A stretch of 64,000 nt of DNA from Massilia norwichensis (GCF_024753245.1 NZ_JANUGX010000019.1:1-64000); one strand, 5' to 3'. Positions 18,742-30,586 are shown, numbered from the stretch's first letter. Notes: generated by a model from the sequence alone, not told the origin. Numbers and translations are program-made.

Positions 18742-20168
18742 CAGGCGGCCTTCGTCACGCGCAACAGCTCGGCTTCGGTGGTGACGCCTTCGCGTACCCA
18801 GCGTTCGCCGTCGTCGTGCATGGTGCGCATGCCGGAGCGCAGCGCGGCGTCGCGGATCTCGGCTTCGGACACCTGGTTGTGGATCTGCGCGCGGATCTGC
18901 TCGTTCGTTTCCAGCAGTTCGTAGACGCCGACCCGGCCGTGGTAGCCGGTATGGCCGCAGCGTTCGCAGCCGACCGCACGCCACTGGCCCGGACCTTCCT
19001 GCACCTTGCAATAGGAACAGAGCTTACGGACCAGGCGCTGCGCCATCACGCCCAGCAGGGACGAGGACAACAGGAAGGGCTCGATGCCCATGTCAAGCAG
19101 ACGGGTCACGGCCGACGCGGCGTCATTGGTGTGCAGGGTCGCCAGCACCAGGTGGCCGGTCAGCGAAGCCTGCACCGCGATCTGCGCGGTTTCCAGGTCG
19201 CGGATCTCGCCGATCATGATCACGTCCGGGTCCTGGCGCAGGATCGCGCGCAGGGCCTTGCCGAAGGTCATGTCGATGCGGGCGTTGACCTGGGTCTGGC
19301 CGACACCGTTCAGGTCGTATTCGATCGGGTCTTCCACCGTCATGATGTTGGTGGTCGAAGCATTCAGGCGCGACAGCGCGGCGTACAAGGTGGTGGTTTT
19401 GCCGGAGCCGGTCGGGCCCGTCACCAGCACGATGCCGTGCGGCTGGTTGATCATCTTGTCGAACTGCGGCAGCAGGTGTTCGCTCATGCCGAGGTGGCTG
19501 AGGTCGAGGCGACCCGCTTCCTTGTCGAGCAGACGCAGCACCGCGCGCTCGCCGTGCCCGGTCGGCAGGGTCGAGACACGCACGTCGACCGGCTTGCCGC
19601 CGACGCGCAGGGTGATGCGGCCATCCTGCGGCAAGCGCTTCTCGGCAATGTCCAGCTGGCTCATGATCTTGATACGCGAGATCAGCGACGCGTGGATCGC
19701 CTTGCGCGGACGCACGATGTCGCGCAGCGCGCCGTCGATGCGGAAGCGCACCACCGAGGTTTGCTCGAACGGTTCGATGTGGATATCGGACGCGCCTTCG
19801 CGCAGCGACTGGGTCAGCAGCGCGTTGATCATGCGGATGACCGGCGCATCGTCGGACGATTCCAGCAGGTCTTCGATGGCCGGCACGTCCTGCAGCAGCT
19901 TGGTCAGGTCGAGGTCGGCGTCGAATTCGTCGGCCACCTGGGACGCGTCGCCGCCGGCATTGGCGTAGGCGCTGGCGATCGCCGCTTCCAGCTCGGCACG
20001 GTCCATGCGGTGCAGGACGATGCGGCCGAAGCGGCGCGAGACTTCCGCGATCGCGGCCGGTTTCGTGGCATTCGACACCAGGACTTCGACGGCTTGCGAC
20101 GGGTCGCCGTTGGAACGCGCCAGCACGCCGTAGTCGCGTGCGAATGCGTAGGGCAACAGGTTATTCAT
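18741..20168 (-). CDS. gspE: Type II secretion system ATPase GspE
   Basis: Cytoplasmic hexameric ATPase that powers pseudopilus assembly. The 475-residue protein has the N1E domain, Walker [10 protein letters not shown], the Asp box, Walker [10 protein letters not shown], the His box, and the zinc-binding C-x2-C...C-x2-C module near residue 400 (CSYC...CERC). It sits 5 nt after gspD in the operon. Confidence 0.96.
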   Translation of the reverse strand: MNNLLPYAFARDYGVLARSNGDPSQAVEVLVSNATKPAAIAEVSRRFGRIVLHRMDRAELEAAIASAYANAGGDASQVADEFDADLDLTKLLQDVPAIEDLLESSDDAPVIRMINALLTQSLREGASDIHIEPFEQTSVVRFRIDGALRDIVRPRKAIHASLISRIKIMSQLDIAEKRLPQDGRITLRVGGKPVDVRVSTLPTGHGERAVLRLLDKEAGRLDLSHLGMSEHLLPQFDKMINQPHGIVLVTGPTGSGKTTTLYAALSRLNASTTNIMTVEDPIEYDLNGVGQTQVNARIDMTFGKALRAILRQDPDVIMIGEIRDLETAQIAVQASLTGHLVLATLHTNDAASAVTRLLDMGIEPFLLSSSLLGVMAQRLVRKLCSYCKVQEGPGQWRAVGCERCGHTGYHGRVGVYELLETNEQIRAQIHNQVSEAEIRDAALRSGMRTMHDDGERWVREGVTTEAELLRVTKAA

Positions 20169-20173
20169 GATGT

Positions 20174-22534
20174 TCAGTTCTGGGTCGGCGATGCCGGCCG
20201 GTATTCACCTGACTGCGCGCCCGACTGGGGCGCTTGCGGCGGCTGCACCGGGCGGAACTCGGGCTGGGCACTCTGCTGCTGGCCTCGCTGGGCCGGCTGG
20301 TTCGTACCCGGACCGGTGGCCGCACCCGGACGCGGCGCGACAGGCGCCGGCGGCGGCATCGTGGCCATTGCACCGCCCGCAGGCGGCTGGCCATTGTTGT
20401 TCAAAGGCGGCAGCATCGGCGCGCCGAGGTTGCGTATCAGGATCGAATCGTCGACCGGCTGGCTGTTGGCGCCGGCTGCCCGCATGAGCTCGTAACGGTC
20501 CATCGAGATACTGGTGTTCTGTTCCTTGCTGCGCACCACCACGGGGCGCAGGAAGACCATCAGGTTGCGTTTGTTACGGGTGCGCGACTTGTACTTGAAC
20601 AGGTTGCCGAGCACCGGGATGTCGCCCAGGCCGCGCACTTTTTCTTCGTTGTCGGATTCGTCGTCGGAGATCAGGCCACCCAGCACGATGATCTGGCCAT
20701 CGTCGGCCAGCACATTGCTTTCGATCGCGCGGACGGTGGTGATGATCCCTGCCGCATTGTTGGTCGAGTCGATCCCCGAGTTCTCGTGGTAGATCGCCAG
20801 CTTGATCGTACCGCCTTCCGAAATCTGCGGGCGCACTTTCAGCAGCAGGCCCACGTCCTTGCGGTCGACCGTCTGGAACGGGTTGCTCGCCCCGCTCGCC
20901 CCGGTCGTGAACGAACCGGTGATGATCGGGATGTTCTGGCCGACCTTGATCGTTGCCAGCTCGTTATCGAGCGTGATCATGTTCGGCGTGGACAAGATGT
21001 TGGCGTTACCGCCGTTTTCAAGGGCGCTCGCGATCGCCCCCAGGCCCAGCTGGCCATTGATCTGGCGGAAGATGCCGATCGACAGGCCGCTCAGCGCGGG
21101 CAGGCTGCTGCCGGTGCCGCCGGTGGTGCCGGTGCCGCCGCCCAGCCCGGTCGCAGCAGCGGCGGCCAGGTTGATGATGTTGTTGCTGCCGCCGCTGTTG
21201 AAGGATTGCAGGCCGCCCACGCGGTAGCGGCTGCTGTCGTCGCCGGAGATGCCGACCCACTGCACGCCGAATTCCGACGCCTTGTTCGAGGTGACTTCGA
21301 CCACCAGGGCTTCGATGTAAACCTGGGCGCGGCGCACGTCGAGCTGGTCGATGACGGCGCGCAGGTTGCGGTAGACCGCGTCGGGCGCGGTGATGATCAG
21401 GCTGTTGGTCGAGGCGTCGGCCTGGATGAAGCCGGAGCCCTGGCCGCCGCCGGCGCCGCCGGCCGTGGCTTGGCTCTGCTGGCCGAAGGTATTGCCGGTG
21501 CCGCCCATGCCGACGCTGCTCTGCTGGCCTTGCTGGCCGCCGAGCGAACCGCCGGCACCGGTGCCGGTGTTGCTGCCGGCCTGGATCGAGCCGCCCGAGG
21601 TGCCCTGCTGCTGCACCGGCACCGCCGAGGCATCCTGCGACACCACCGCGCGCAAGGTCTGGGCAACGCGGCTGGCGTCGGCATTCTTCAGGTAGACCAC
21701 GTGGATGTTGCCGAGTTCGGTGGTCGGCTGGTCGAGCTTGGCGATCAGGCTCTTGGCCATGTTCGCGCGGGCGGCCGAGGGCGCGCGCACGACGACCGAA
21801 TTGGTGCGCGGATCGGCCAGCACGCTGACGCGGCCGGCGTCGCCGCCCGGGCTTGGCTCCATCAGGCGCGTGACCAGGGTCGCGACGTCGCTGGCGATGC
21901 CGTTGCGAATCGGTACGACGTCGAGGTCGCCGGTCGAGGGCGCGTCGAGCGCGGCGATGATCTTCGACAGGCGGCGCAGGTTGTCGGCGTAATCGGTGAT
22001 GACCAGGCTGTTGTTACCCGGGTCGGCCATGATGGAATTGTTCGGCGAGATCAGCGGACGCAGCACGGCGGTGAGATTCGCCGCCGACTCATGCTGCAGG
22101 CGGTAGACCTGGGTCGCGACCTGGTCGCCGCGCACCCTGGAACCGCCGGTACCGACCTGGGTCGGCGAGGCCTGCAGCTTGGCTTCGGCTTCCGGCACCA
22201 CCTTCGCATAGCCGTCGCCGGTGACCACCGCATAGCCCTGCAGGCGCAGTGCCGAGGTCAGCAGGGCGAAAGCCTGGGCCTTGCTCAGCGTGCGTTCCGA
22301 CACCAGGGTCAGCGTCCCCTTCACGCGCGGGTCGATGATGAAGGTCATGCCGGTGTAGTGGCCGACCGCCTTGATCACCGATTCCATGTCGGCGTTGACG
22401 AAGTTGAGCGCGGCGCCGTTGCCCTCCTGGGCGAACGCGGGCGCGGCCGGGACTGCGCCGAGGACCGCGCAGCACAGCATGACGTTGGCGGCGATGCGGC
22501 GCAGGGCCGGAGTTTGCTGGGTTGTTTTCATCAT
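20174..22534 (-). CDS. gspD: Type II secretion system secretin GspD
   Basis: Outer-membrane gated channel. The 786-residue protein has a signal peptide (residues ~1-35), N0 to N3 domains with [19 protein letters not shown] near the N-terminus, a long Gly/Gln/Ser-rich insertion in N3 (residues ~310-370), and the secretin core ending in [11 protein letters not shown]. The C-terminal ~100 residues are proline/glutamine-rich. Two ATG codons at 22534 and 22531 are possible; the first overlaps the gspN stop. Confidence 0.95.
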   Translation of the reverse strand: MMKTTQQTPALRRIAANVMLCCAVLGAVPAAPAFAQEGNGAALNFVNADMESVIKAVGHYTGMTFIIDPRVKGTLTLVSERTLSKAQAFALLTSALRLQGYAVVTGDGYAKVVPEAEAKLQASPTQVGTGGSRVRGDQVATQVYRLQHESAANLTAVLRPLISPNNSIMADPGNNSLVITDYADNLRRLSKIIAALDAPSTGDLDVVPIRNGIASDVATLVTRLMEPSPGGDAGRVSVLADPRTNSVVVRAPSAARANMAKSLIAKLDQPTTELGNIHVVYLKNADASRVAQTLRAVVSQDASAVPVQQQGTSGGSIQAGSNTGTGAGGSLGGQQGQQSSVGMGGTGNTFGQQSQATAGGAGGGQGSGFIQADASTNSLIITAPDAVYRNLRAVIDQLDVRRAQVYIEALVVEVTSNKASEFGVQWVGISGDDSSRYRVGGLQSFNSGGSNNIINLAAAAATGLGGGTGTTGGTGSSLPALSGLSIGIFRQINGQLGLGAIASALENGGNANILSTPNMITLDNELATIKVGQNIPIITGSFTTGASGASNPFQTVDRKDVGLLLKVRPQISEGGTIKLAIYHENSGIDSTNNAAGIITTVRAIESNVLADDGQIIVLGGLISDDESDNEEKVRGLGDIPVLGNLFKYKSRTRNKRNLMVFLRPVVVRSKEQNTSISMDRYELMRAAGANSQPVDDSILIRNLGAPMLPPLNNNGQPPAGGAMATMPPPAPVAPRPGAATGPGTNQPAQRGQQQSAQPEFRPVQPPQAPQSGAQSGEYRPASPTQN

Positions 22535-23304
22535 CTGAACTCTAATGCGATTATGTTCTTGCCGTTCACCATTCGGCGCTGGCCCAGCAGGTTGAGCAGG
22601 TTGCCCAGCGTGTCTTCGTATCCTTCGGCCGCTTGCGCCTGTCCCGAAAAGCGCAGACGGCCATTTTCCAGAGTACCACTTCCCGATAGCAGCAGCGCGC
22701 CGCGGACGGTACGCAGCGCCAGATCGGCCCGCTGGCCGCGCCAGTCCATCGCCACCTCATAACTGCCCAGCGGTTTGACCGGGCTCATACGCGAACCCAT
22801 GTCGGTCAGCGACAGCACGGTCCTGCCCTGCACGGCCACCGTCTGGCCCTGGCGTGCGATGTCCAGCAGATTCCAGGACAGCTTGATCACGCCCGATGGC
22901 GCCAGCGTGTTCAGCGGCGCGCCGAGCCCGGCCAGACCTTCGGCCGGCAGCAGCAGTTCGCCGGCGCTGACCTGCCATTGCGACCAGCTGCCGCTGATGC
23001 GCACCGGCTGCGCCAGCGCCTTGTCGTTGGCCAGATCCATGCTCACCTGGCCGAACAGCACCAGCGGCGACAAACGCCAGCTGAAGCGGCCCGGCAGCAG
23101 CGGTGTCACCGACCCGCCCTCGCCCGGCGCCCCGCCCACAAAGGCTGAGCCGCGCCAGAGCGTACCTTGCGCATCTCCCAGAGTCAAACGTCCGCCGGTC
23201 TGGCGCTCGACCATCGGCCCCAGCCAGGCAGCCGGCAGGAACAGCAGTACCGTGACGGCAACCGCCAGGACCGTCAGCCCGATCCACAACAAGGCACGCT
23301 TCAT
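22531..23304 (-). CDS. gspN: Type II secretion system protein GspN
   Basis: A 257-residue accessory T2SS protein with one N-terminal membrane segment (residues 5-29) and a periplasmic beta-rich domain (LTLGDAQGTLWRGSA, GRFSWRLSPL). These blocks match the GspN family. It lies between gspM and gspD, overlapping both by 4 nt. GspN occurs in only part of T2SS operons and its exact role is unsettled. Confidence 0.88.
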   Translation of the reverse strand: MKRALLWIGLTVLAVAVTVLLFLPAAWLGPMVERQTGGRLTLGDAQGTLWRGSAFVGGAPGEGGSVTPLLPGRFSWRLSPLVLFGQVSMDLANDKALAQPVRISGSWSQWQVSAGELLLPAEGLAGLGAPLNTLAPSGVIKLSWNLLDIARQGQTVAVQGRTVLSLTDMGSRMSPVKPLGSYEVAMDWRGQRADLALRTVRGALLLSGSGTLENGRLRFSGQAQAAEGYEDTLGNLLNLLGQRRMVNGKNIIALEFR

Positions 23305-23819
23305 TGGGCCGCGCCGGTGTTCTGACGCAGCGTCATGCTGGCGTCGACCTGGCCGGCCGCCGGCAAGGCGGTAACGACGGCGTCCTGCACCAGCACGCGG
23401 TTGGCGCGGCGCTGCTCGTCGAGCCAGGTGGTGAGGTTGGCGAAGGACACGTTATTCAGTTGCAGCTTGATGTACTCGCCCGTCATCGACAGCGATTGCG
23501 GCGTCAAGCCGCGTCCGCTGAGGCTGGTGCTGACGGTTTCGCGGGTCAGTGGCGTGACCTGGGTGCTCGGCGCGGCCGACAGCCGGCCCGCTTCCTGGGC
23601 CATGGCTTGCAGCTCGGCGGCCTGCTGGCGCAGCTGCGGCAGCGTGCGGCGCAGCTGGGCGCGGCCCTCGACGGCCGGGTCGACCAGGATCAGGTACAGC
23701 AGCGCCAGCAGCACGACGGCGCCGCCGACGCCGAGGAAACGCCGTTCCTGCTCGGTGCGGGCAAGCCAGAGCGCGGTGGCGCGCTCGCGGTATTGGGCGA
23801 CGGTGGTGGCAAGACTCAT
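23301..23819 (-). CDS. gspM: Type II secretion system protein GspM
   Basis: A 172-residue bitopic inner-membrane protein. A hydrophobic segment at residues ~30-47 (VGGAVVLLALLYLILVDPAV) is followed by a coiled-coil and a ferredoxin-like periplasmic domain (VSFANLTTWLDEQRRANRV). It pairs with GspL in the assembly platform and overlaps gspL and gspN by 4 nt each. Confidence 0.92.
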   Translation of the reverse strand: MSLATTVAQYRERATALWLARTEQERRFLGVGGAVVLLALLYLILVDPAVEGRAQLRRTLPQLRQQAAELQAMAQEAGRLSAAPSTQVTPLTRETVSTSLSGRGLTPQSLSMTGEYIKLQLNNVSFANLTTWLDEQRRANRVLVQDAVVTALPAAGQVDASMTLRQNTGAAQ

Positions 23820-25027
23820 TGCTTGGCTCCTGTGCTGCGGATCACCCAGCTGCCCGGCGCGGCTTCATCGAGACTCATGTTGCGCGCGGCAAGCGCCGTG
23901 CGCAGCTGGCCCGTTAAACCGGGGTCGACGGTTTCGGGTTTGACTTTGACGGACAGCGCGCGTTCGCGGTATTCGATTGACGCAATGCCGGGTTGACGTC
24001 CGAGCGAACGCGTAGCTTCGCCGAAAGCCGCTGCCAGGTAAGTGAATTCGTCGGGCGCCACTTCGCCGATGCTGGCGCGGGCGCGCGCAATGTTCTGGCG
24101 CATCTGGGCGACCGGATCGAGGATCGTGGTCTGGTTCGGATACACCGAGCGGAAGGTCTGGGTCATCGACTGGCGCACGGTCTCGGCTTCGCGCTTCAGG
24201 CGCAGCCATTCGACGTTCAGGCCGATCAGGTTGACGGCTAGCGCCAGCAGCGCCAGGCGGATCGGCCAGCGCCAGCGACGCCAGTCGCGCGGCTGGCTGC
24301 CGGCGGCGCCCAGGCCGCTGACCAGATCGAGCGCGGTGCTCCTGGAACCGGCGATCCAGTGCGCCCAGTCGTCGGCCTCCAGCGTGATACCGGGGCCGGC
24401 GTCCAGCGCCAGCGCCTGGTATTCGCCCAGCTGGCCGGGCGGCACGTACAGCACCAGCGGCGCATCGCCACTGAAGGCGCGCGCGGTCTGCAGCACCACC
24501 GCCGGGGCGGCGTCGAGCGCCAGGCCGAAGCCCTGGAACAAGCCCTGGCGCAGGGTCAGTTCGGCGCCCTGGATGGCGGCCGAGACGCTGCCCGGCTGCA
24601 GCGGCAGACACAGCTGGGCAGGCACGGCGGCTACCGAGCGCGCGCCCTGCGCCAGCAGACTGCGCACGATGCCCTCCAGCCAGTCGCGGTCGACCACGGC
24701 GATCGGGCGGCTGTCGTCCGGCTGCTGGGGCGCGGCCACCAGCACGTGATCGAGCGGGTCGCCGAGGATGTGTTCCTCGACCAGGCCGGGCAGCGCAGCC
24801 TTCAGGCGCGCACCGGTCAGGGGCGGCGCCGTTACCGACAGCAGGTTGACGTCGGCGCCGGCCAGCAGCAGCACGACGCGGCGGCTGGTACCGACCAGGT
24901 CGCCCAGATTGCGCAGCGGACCTTCACCCTGCTGCTCGATGACGCCGCCGTCGTTGACGAGGGCGAAGCGGCTCAGCGCATGGTCGCCTTCCGCGCGGGC
25001 GGGATGCCGAATATACAGTGTAGTCAA
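23816..25027 (-). CDS. gspL: Type II secretion system protein GspL
   Basis: Actin-like cytoplasmic domain plus one membrane segment and a periplasmic domain; it anchors GspE to the platform. I place the start at TTG 25027, giving a 403-residue protein beginning (M)TTLYIRHPA. An AGAGAG purine run lies just upstream, and the longer ORF to 25090 would run back into the end of gspK. The membrane segment lies at about residues 257-275 (WPIRLALLALAVNLIGLNV). Confidence 0.88.
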   Translation of the reverse strand: MTTLYIRHPARAEGDHALSRFALVNDGGVIEQQGEGPLRNLGDLVGTSRRVVLLLAGADVNLLSVTAPPLTGARLKAALPGLVEEHILGDPLDHVLVAAPQQPDDSRPIAVVDRDWLEGIVRSLLAQGARSVAAVPAQLCLPLQPGSVSAAIQGAELTLRQGLFQGFGLALDAAPAVVLQTARAFSGDAPLVLYVPPGQLGEYQALALDAGPGITLEADDWAHWIAGSRSTALDLVSGLGAAGSQPRDWRRWRWPIRLALLALAVNLIGLNVEWLRLKREAETVRQSMTQTFRSVYPNQTTILDPVAQMRQNIARARASIGEVAPDEFTYLAAAFGEATRSLGRQPGIASIEYRERALSVKVKPETVDPGLTGQLRTALAARNMSLDEAAPGSWVIRSTGAKQ

Positions 25028-25046
25028 ACCGTCTCTCTCTTTGTTT

Positions 25047-26159
25047 TTAGTACTGGCGGATCCAGACCACCTGCGTGCCGCCACCGGCAATCAAGGTCGG
25101 AAAGCGGTGGATCAGCGCCTCGGCATCCAGCGCGGCGCGGTCCAGGCGGATGCGGCTGTTCACCAGGAACCAGCTGCTTTTCACATCCGCCGCGCCGGGC
25201 GTGAGCGGCCGGCTCTGCCCGATCTCCGACGAAAAATACTGCATGTCCCGCCAGGCCGCGCGCTGCCGCCGCACGACCAGCGAATTCGCTTCCGACACCG
25301 ACATGTTCGGCACCAGCGCCGCCAGCACCTCGGCCGGCGCCGTGTTCACGTTCACCAGCGTCGCTTCCGGCAGCACGATCACGAAGGGCCGCAGGCGCTC
25401 GACCATGGCCGGCGTGAAGCCCGGCACCGTCAGCAGGTCGTCCACCGCCAGGAATTTCATCGGCGTGCCGGCCACGCTGCTGCGGGCGGCGCGCTGGATC
25501 GTGGTCGGTGTGGGCGTGCCCCCGCCTGCGCCAGCCTCGGCACCCGCACCCGCACCCGCACCGGCACCAGTGCCCGCCCCGGCTCCGGCGCCCGCGCCTG
25601 CCCCAGCCTGGTCGCCCCCAGCCGGCGCCCCGCCCTCCGGCGTCGGCGCCTCGATCGGCTGGCCGGCGGCCACGAAGGCCGCGACCCGCCCCGCCAGCTG
25701 CTGGTCCATCTGCAGATTGCGCAGCAGGCGGCCGAACACTTCCGTCTGGCCCTCGTCGACTTGGCCATTGTTCGCGAGATTGCGTAAATTGTAACGCGAG
25801 CAGGCGTCGATAATGTTACCCGACAAGGTCGCGTCGAAATTTTCGCCTTCGACCCGTTCGCGCTCGATGTACTGGTCGAGCCGGGTTTCGGCCAGCGGCG
25901 TGGCCCAGACGTGGTCGAGCGCGGTGTAGTCGCGGTGGTCGAGACCGTCCTGGAACAGCACCAGACTGGCCCAGTCGAGGGCGCCGCGCAGGATCCACTT
26001 GGTCTGCAGGTGCAAGCGCTGGTTTTCCATCGAGCGCACCTGCACCTGCTGCTGCCAGAACAGGCTGGCAACGATCGAAATCGCCAGCGTGGTCAGCAGC
26101 AGCGCGGTGATCACGGCGACGCCGCGTTGGCGCAGGCCGCGCATGCGTGGCCGTCTCAT
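25047..26159 (-). CDS. gspK: Type II secretion minor pseudopilin GspK
   Basis: Tip minor pseudopilin. The start at 26159 overlaps the gspJ stop by ATGA. The 370-residue protein has the prepilin-like RQRG/VAVITALLL segment and, as usual for GspK, no glutamate at position +5. The helix-hairpin-helix-like block and NVNTAPAEVLAAL are conserved. Between residues ~180 and 215 it carries an unusual Gly-Ala repeat encoded by near-hexanucleotide repeats at about 25,525-25,610. Confidence 0.92.
   Translation of the reverse strand: MRRPRMRGLRQRGVAVITALLLTTLAISIVASLFWQQQVQVRSMENQRLHLQTKWILRGALDWASLVLFQDGLDHRDYTALDHVWATPLAETRLDQYIERERVEGENFDATLSGNIIDACSRYNLRNLANNGQVDEGQTEVFGRLLRNLQMDQQLAGRVAAFVAAGQPIEAPTPEGGAPAGGDQAGAGAGAGAGAGTGAGAGAGAGAEAGAGGGTPTPTTIQRAARSSVAGTPMKFLAVDDLLTVPGFTPAMVERLRPFVIVLPEATLVNVNTAPAEVLAALVPNMSVSEANSLVVRRQRAAWRDMQYFSSEIGQSRPLTPGAADVKSSWFLVNSRIRLDRAALDAEALIHRFPTLIAGGGTQVVWIRQY
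25525..25610. repeat. Imperfect short tandem repeat encoding Gly-Ala in gspK
   Basis: On the plus strand the tract reads as repeated CACCCG/CACCGG/CCGGCG-type hexamers. On the coding strand this gives alternating Gly-Ala with one Thr and one Glu interruption. Such tracts can vary in length by slippage. Confidence 0.7.
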
Positions 26160-26833
26160 GGTTCCCCCAGCAGGAAAGACTTGGTCATCGGTACTTGCTG
26201 CCCCTGCACCTGCAGCGCCACCTGCATGCCGGTTGGCGGCAGCGGCACGGTATTCGGGTCGGGCTGGGCGGTCTGCCCGCCGCCCGCGGCTGTCGCGGCG
26301 GCGGCGGCACTGCCGGCCGTGGCCGCACTGGTCGACTGGCGCCAGGCGCGGTTTTCCCAGGTCATCACCTGCATGCCGGTCACCCCATCCTGCAGCGCAA
26401 CGGCGCCGCTGGTATCGGTGTCGCTGACCGCGGCCTGCCACAGGCCGTCGAGCTGGACCAGGTCGCGCACGCCCGGCGACTCGCGCCGCACCAGGGTGCC
26501 GTTGACGATGCGGTAGGCCACCACCTGCAGGCGCGAGGGCTGGTTTTCGTTGAACACCTCGCGCACCATCGTGAAACGGTCGGTACCGGTCAGCAGATAG
26601 GGGCGGCGGTCGAGCACGTCGCGTCCGGCGATGTGTTCGCAGTCGCTCTGCATCTGCGCAAAGGCCAGCTGCATGCCGCGCGTGGTTTCCATCTGGTTCG
26701 TCAGCGCCACGCGCGCGCGGATGATGCCGTCCAGCCCACGCCAGCCGAGCACGGCGACGATCGCGAGGATGCTGATCGCCACCAGCAATTCCACCAGGGT
26801 GAAACCGCGCTGCCGCCTCGATGCCGTGCTCAT
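26156..26833 (-). CDS. gspJ: Type II secretion minor pseudopilin GspJ
   Basis: A 225-residue pseudopilin. A short leader ends in QRG before FTLVELLVAISIL, with the processing glycine and Glu+5 intact. The middle contains the GspJ block DRFTMVREVFNENQPSRLQVVAYRI. The C-terminal part has an Ala/Gly-rich low-complexity stretch. The start at 26833 overlaps the gspI stop (ATGA). Confidence 0.93.
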   Translation of the reverse strand: MSTASRRQRGFTLVELLVAISILAIVAVLGWRGLDGIIRARVALTNQMETTRGMQLAFAQMQSDCEHIAGRDVLDRRPYLLTGTDRFTMVREVFNENQPSRLQVVAYRIVNGTLVRRESPGVRDLVQLDGLWQAAVSDTDTSGAVALQDGVTGMQVMTWENRAWRQSTSAATAGSAAAAATAAGGGQTAQPDPNTVPLPPTGMQVALQVQGQQVPMTKSFLLGEP

Positions 26834-27219
26834 AGACGCGGCCTCAGCACGAGTTGGACAAGTTTGACGATGCGCCGGTTCGGATTTTCGATGTCGAATA
26901 CCGAAACTTCGACGCGGCGCAAACGCGGATTCGGACTGGAGAACACTTCTTCCTGGCAGACCAGGTGCAAATCGCCTTGCGGGCAGTCGAAGCCGCGCTT
27001 GCCGATTTCCGGGAATTCCTTGCCCAGGCGGATCTGCACGAGCCGGTTCTCGGCCGACCAGGTCGCCATCATCGAGGTCCGCAGGCCGCTGCTGTTGGCG
27101 GTCAGGCTGCCGACCGCGCGCAGGCCGGCACCGAGCGCGGTGCCGACGATGACCAGGGCCACCAGCACCTCGAGCAGCGTGAATCCGGCTGAGCGCAGTT
27201 TGTTCATGCGGATCTTCAT
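26830..27219 (-). CDS. gspI: Type II secretion minor pseudopilin GspI
   Basis: A 129-residue pseudopilin with SAG/FTLLEVLVALVIVG, including the cleavage glycine and Glu+5, and the family block SAENRLVQIRLGKEFPEIG. The start at 27219 overlaps the gspH stop by ATGA. It forms the tip complex with GspJ and GspK. Confidence 0.93.
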   Translation of the reverse strand: MKIRMNKLRSAGFTLLEVLVALVIVGTALGAGLRAVGSLTANSSGLRTSMMATWSAENRLVQIRLGKEFPEIGKRGFDCPQGDLHLVCQEEVFSSPNPRLRRVEVSVFDIENPNRRIVKLVQLVLRPRL

Positions 27220-27689
27220 TCGACGGTGAAATGGCCGACCCCATCGGCCCGGATGCCGACGCGGTTGCCGCCGGCGGCCAGGATCAGCACGAAGGGTTTG
27301 TCGACCGGTTCGCGGCCGAAGGTGATGCGCAGCGGATTCACGGTGCCGGCGCTGGCCGGGTCCAGCAGCAGGGTCAGCGGCGCGTTCTTGAAATCGCGCT
27401 CGCGCAGCAGGTCGTCGCCGCTGCCGATCGGCTCCCAGCGCGTTTCGTTGCGGACCAGGAAGCGATAGTGCTCGGGCGTGGCTTCGAAGGTGACCGGGCG
27501 GTTGCGCACGATGGCCTCGTCGCGCGCCAGTTGCAGCAGCAGGGTCAGGCGCTGGGCCTCCTTTTGCAAGTCCTGGCGCGGGCTGGGGATCGCGTTGAGC
27601 GAGGCCAGCCCCAGCGTGACGCCGATGATGACCATCACGACCATGATCTCCACGAGCGTGAAGCCGCGTGTGCGCACGTGCTTGCTCAT
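27216..27689 (-). CDS. gspH: Type II secretion minor pseudopilin GspH
   Basis: A 157-residue pseudopilin: TRG/FTLVEIMVVMVIIGV with intact cleavage site and Glu+5, followed by the RLTLLLQLARDEAIVRNRPV helix typical of GspH. It lies 49 nt after gspG, the largest gap within the operon. Confidence 0.92.
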   Translation of the reverse strand: MSKHVRTRGFTLVEIMVVMVIIGVTLGLASLNAIPSPRQDLQKEAQRLTLLLQLARDEAIVRNRPVTFEATPEHYRFLVRNETRWEPIGSGDDLLRERDFKNAPLTLLLDPASAGTVNPLRITFGREPVDKPFVLILAAGGNRVGIRADGVGHFTVE

Positions 27690-27738
27690 CGGGCTGGGAT
27701 CTCCTCAGGCGGCTGGCCCGGCGATGGATTCGCTTGGC

Positions 27739-28188
27739 TTATTTATCCCAGGAGCCGACGTCGGCATCCTCGCCGGCGCCGCCCGGCTGGCCGTCCGCGC
27801 CCAGCGAGAACACGTCGATCTCGCCATGCAGGCCCGGCTGCAGGTACTGGTAATTGTTGCCCCACGGGTCCTTCGGCAGCTTCTCGACGTAACCGCCCTC
27901 TTTCCAGCCGTTGGCGGCCGGGCCGGTGGTCGGCTTCTGCACCAGCGCCTGCAGGCCCTGCTCGGTGGTCGGATAGCGCTGGTTGTCCAGTTTATAAAGC
28001 TTGAGCGCCTGCATCAGGGTCGCGATGTCGGTCTTGGCGGCGGTCACGCGCGCTTCGCCGGTACGGCCGAGCAGCTTGGGCACGACCAGCATGCCGAGGA
28101 TGCCGATGATGACCACGACGACCATGATCTCGACGAGAGTGAAACCGCGCTGGCGGCGCCGCTGCATGCGATGCGAAATGTTCTGCAT
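27739..28188 (-). CDS. gspG: Type II secretion major pseudopilin GspG
   Basis: Major pseudopilin. From ATG 28188 the protein is 149 residues with RQRG/FTLVEIMVVVVIIGILGMLVVP and the conserved DPWGNNYQY calcium-site region and C-terminal SLGADGQPGG. A TTG at 28212 is an alternative start. It heads the gspGHIJKLMNDEFC operon. No prepilin peptidase gene is present here, so processing must use an enzyme encoded elsewhere. Confidence 0.93.
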   Translation of the reverse strand: MQNISHRMQRRRQRGFTLVEIMVVVVIIGILGMLVVPKLLGRTGEARVTAAKTDIATLMQALKLYKLDNQRYPTTEQGLQALVQKPTTGPAANGWKEGGYVEKLPKDPWGNNYQYLQPGLHGEIDVFSLGADGQPGGAGEDADVGSWDK

Positions 28189-28212
28189 AAAATAATGACG
28201 TTTGGTGGTCAA

Positions 28213-28322
28213 AGAGTCGAATGAATCGAACTAGTATAAGGCCGAATGCCGTAAATCCGGCACGCGGAAGACTTTCCAATTGTAAGCCACCGGCGAGGCT
28301 GCCGAAATGCTTGCTGGAATGA
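28213..28322 (-). promoter_or_regulatory. Upstream region of the T2SS operon
   Basis: A 110-bp gap before moeB that must hold the gsp operon promoter. A TATACT hexamer (28233-28238, minus strand) is a -10 candidate about 45 nt before the gspG start; no good -35 was found. Confidence 0.3.
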
Positions 28323-29075
28323 CTAGCCGCGGCCGGCGCATACCGGACAGGCGTGATTCCGTCCGATCTGCATGGCGGTCCATGCCATCGCGCGGCCGTC
28401 GAGCATCAGCAACTGCCCTACCAGCGGCTCGCCGCATCCCACCAGCAGTTTCAGGGCCTCGGCCGCCTGCACGGCGCCGATCACGCCCACCAGCGGCGCG
28501 AACACGCCCATGGTGCTGCAGGCAACATCCTCGAAGCGGCTGTCCTCGGGGAACAGGCAGGCGTAGCAGGGCGACTCCGGGTCGCGCACGTCGAACACCG
28601 AGACCTGGCCGTCGAAGCGGATCACGGCGCCGGCCACCAGCGGCACGCGCGCCGCCACGCAGGCGCGGTTGACGGCCTGGCGGGTGGCGAAATTGTCGCT
28701 GCAGTCGAGTACGACATCGCTGGCGCTGACCAGTTCCAGCAGGCGCGCACCGGCCACGCGTTCGCGCAGGGCGAGCACCTCGATGTCGGGATTAATCTGC
28801 ATCAATGCCTCACGGCCGGACTCGACCTTGGGCTGGCCGATCCGCGCCGTGGTGTGCATGACCTGGCGCTGCAGGTTCGTCAGGTCGACCTCGTCGTCGT
28901 CGACCAGGGTGATATGGCCGGCGCCGCTGGCGGCCAGGTACAGGGCCGCGGGCGAGCCGAGGCCGCCGGCGCCGACGATCAGGACCCGGGCGCCCAGCAC
29001 CCTTTGCTGTCCTTCGATGCCGACCTCGTCGAGCAGGATATGGCGCGAGTAGCGCAGCAGTTGGCGATCGTCCAT
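28323..29075 (-). CDS. moeB: MoeB/ThiF-family adenylyltransferase
   Basis: E1-like enzyme that adenylates the C-terminus of a sulfur-carrier protein (MoaD or ThiS type). The 250-residue protein has the N-terminal RYSRHILLDEVG block, the nucleotide site VGAGGLGSP, the LQRQVMHTTARIG arginine region, CYAC and CPVC zinc ligands, and the conserved CSTMGVFAPLVG. There is no rhodanese extension. It lies 3 nt after the protease gene ctpA, so they are probably cotranscribed. Choice between molybdopterin and thiamine use cannot be made here. Confidence 0.88.
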   Translation of the reverse strand: MDDRQLLRYSRHILLDEVGIEGQQRVLGARVLIVGAGGLGSPAALYLAASGAGHITLVDDDEVDLTNLQRQVMHTTARIGQPKVESGREALMQINPDIEVLALRERVAGARLLELVSASDVVLDCSDNFATRQAVNRACVAARVPLVAGAVIRFDGQVSVFDVRDPESPCYACLFPEDSRFEDVACSTMGVFAPLVGVIGAVQAAEALKLLVGCGEPLVGQLLMLDGRAMAWTAMQIGRNHACPVCAGRG

Positions 29076-29078
29076 CGA

Positions 29079-30578
<1,500 letters not shown>

Positions 30579-30586
30579 TGCTGTTC

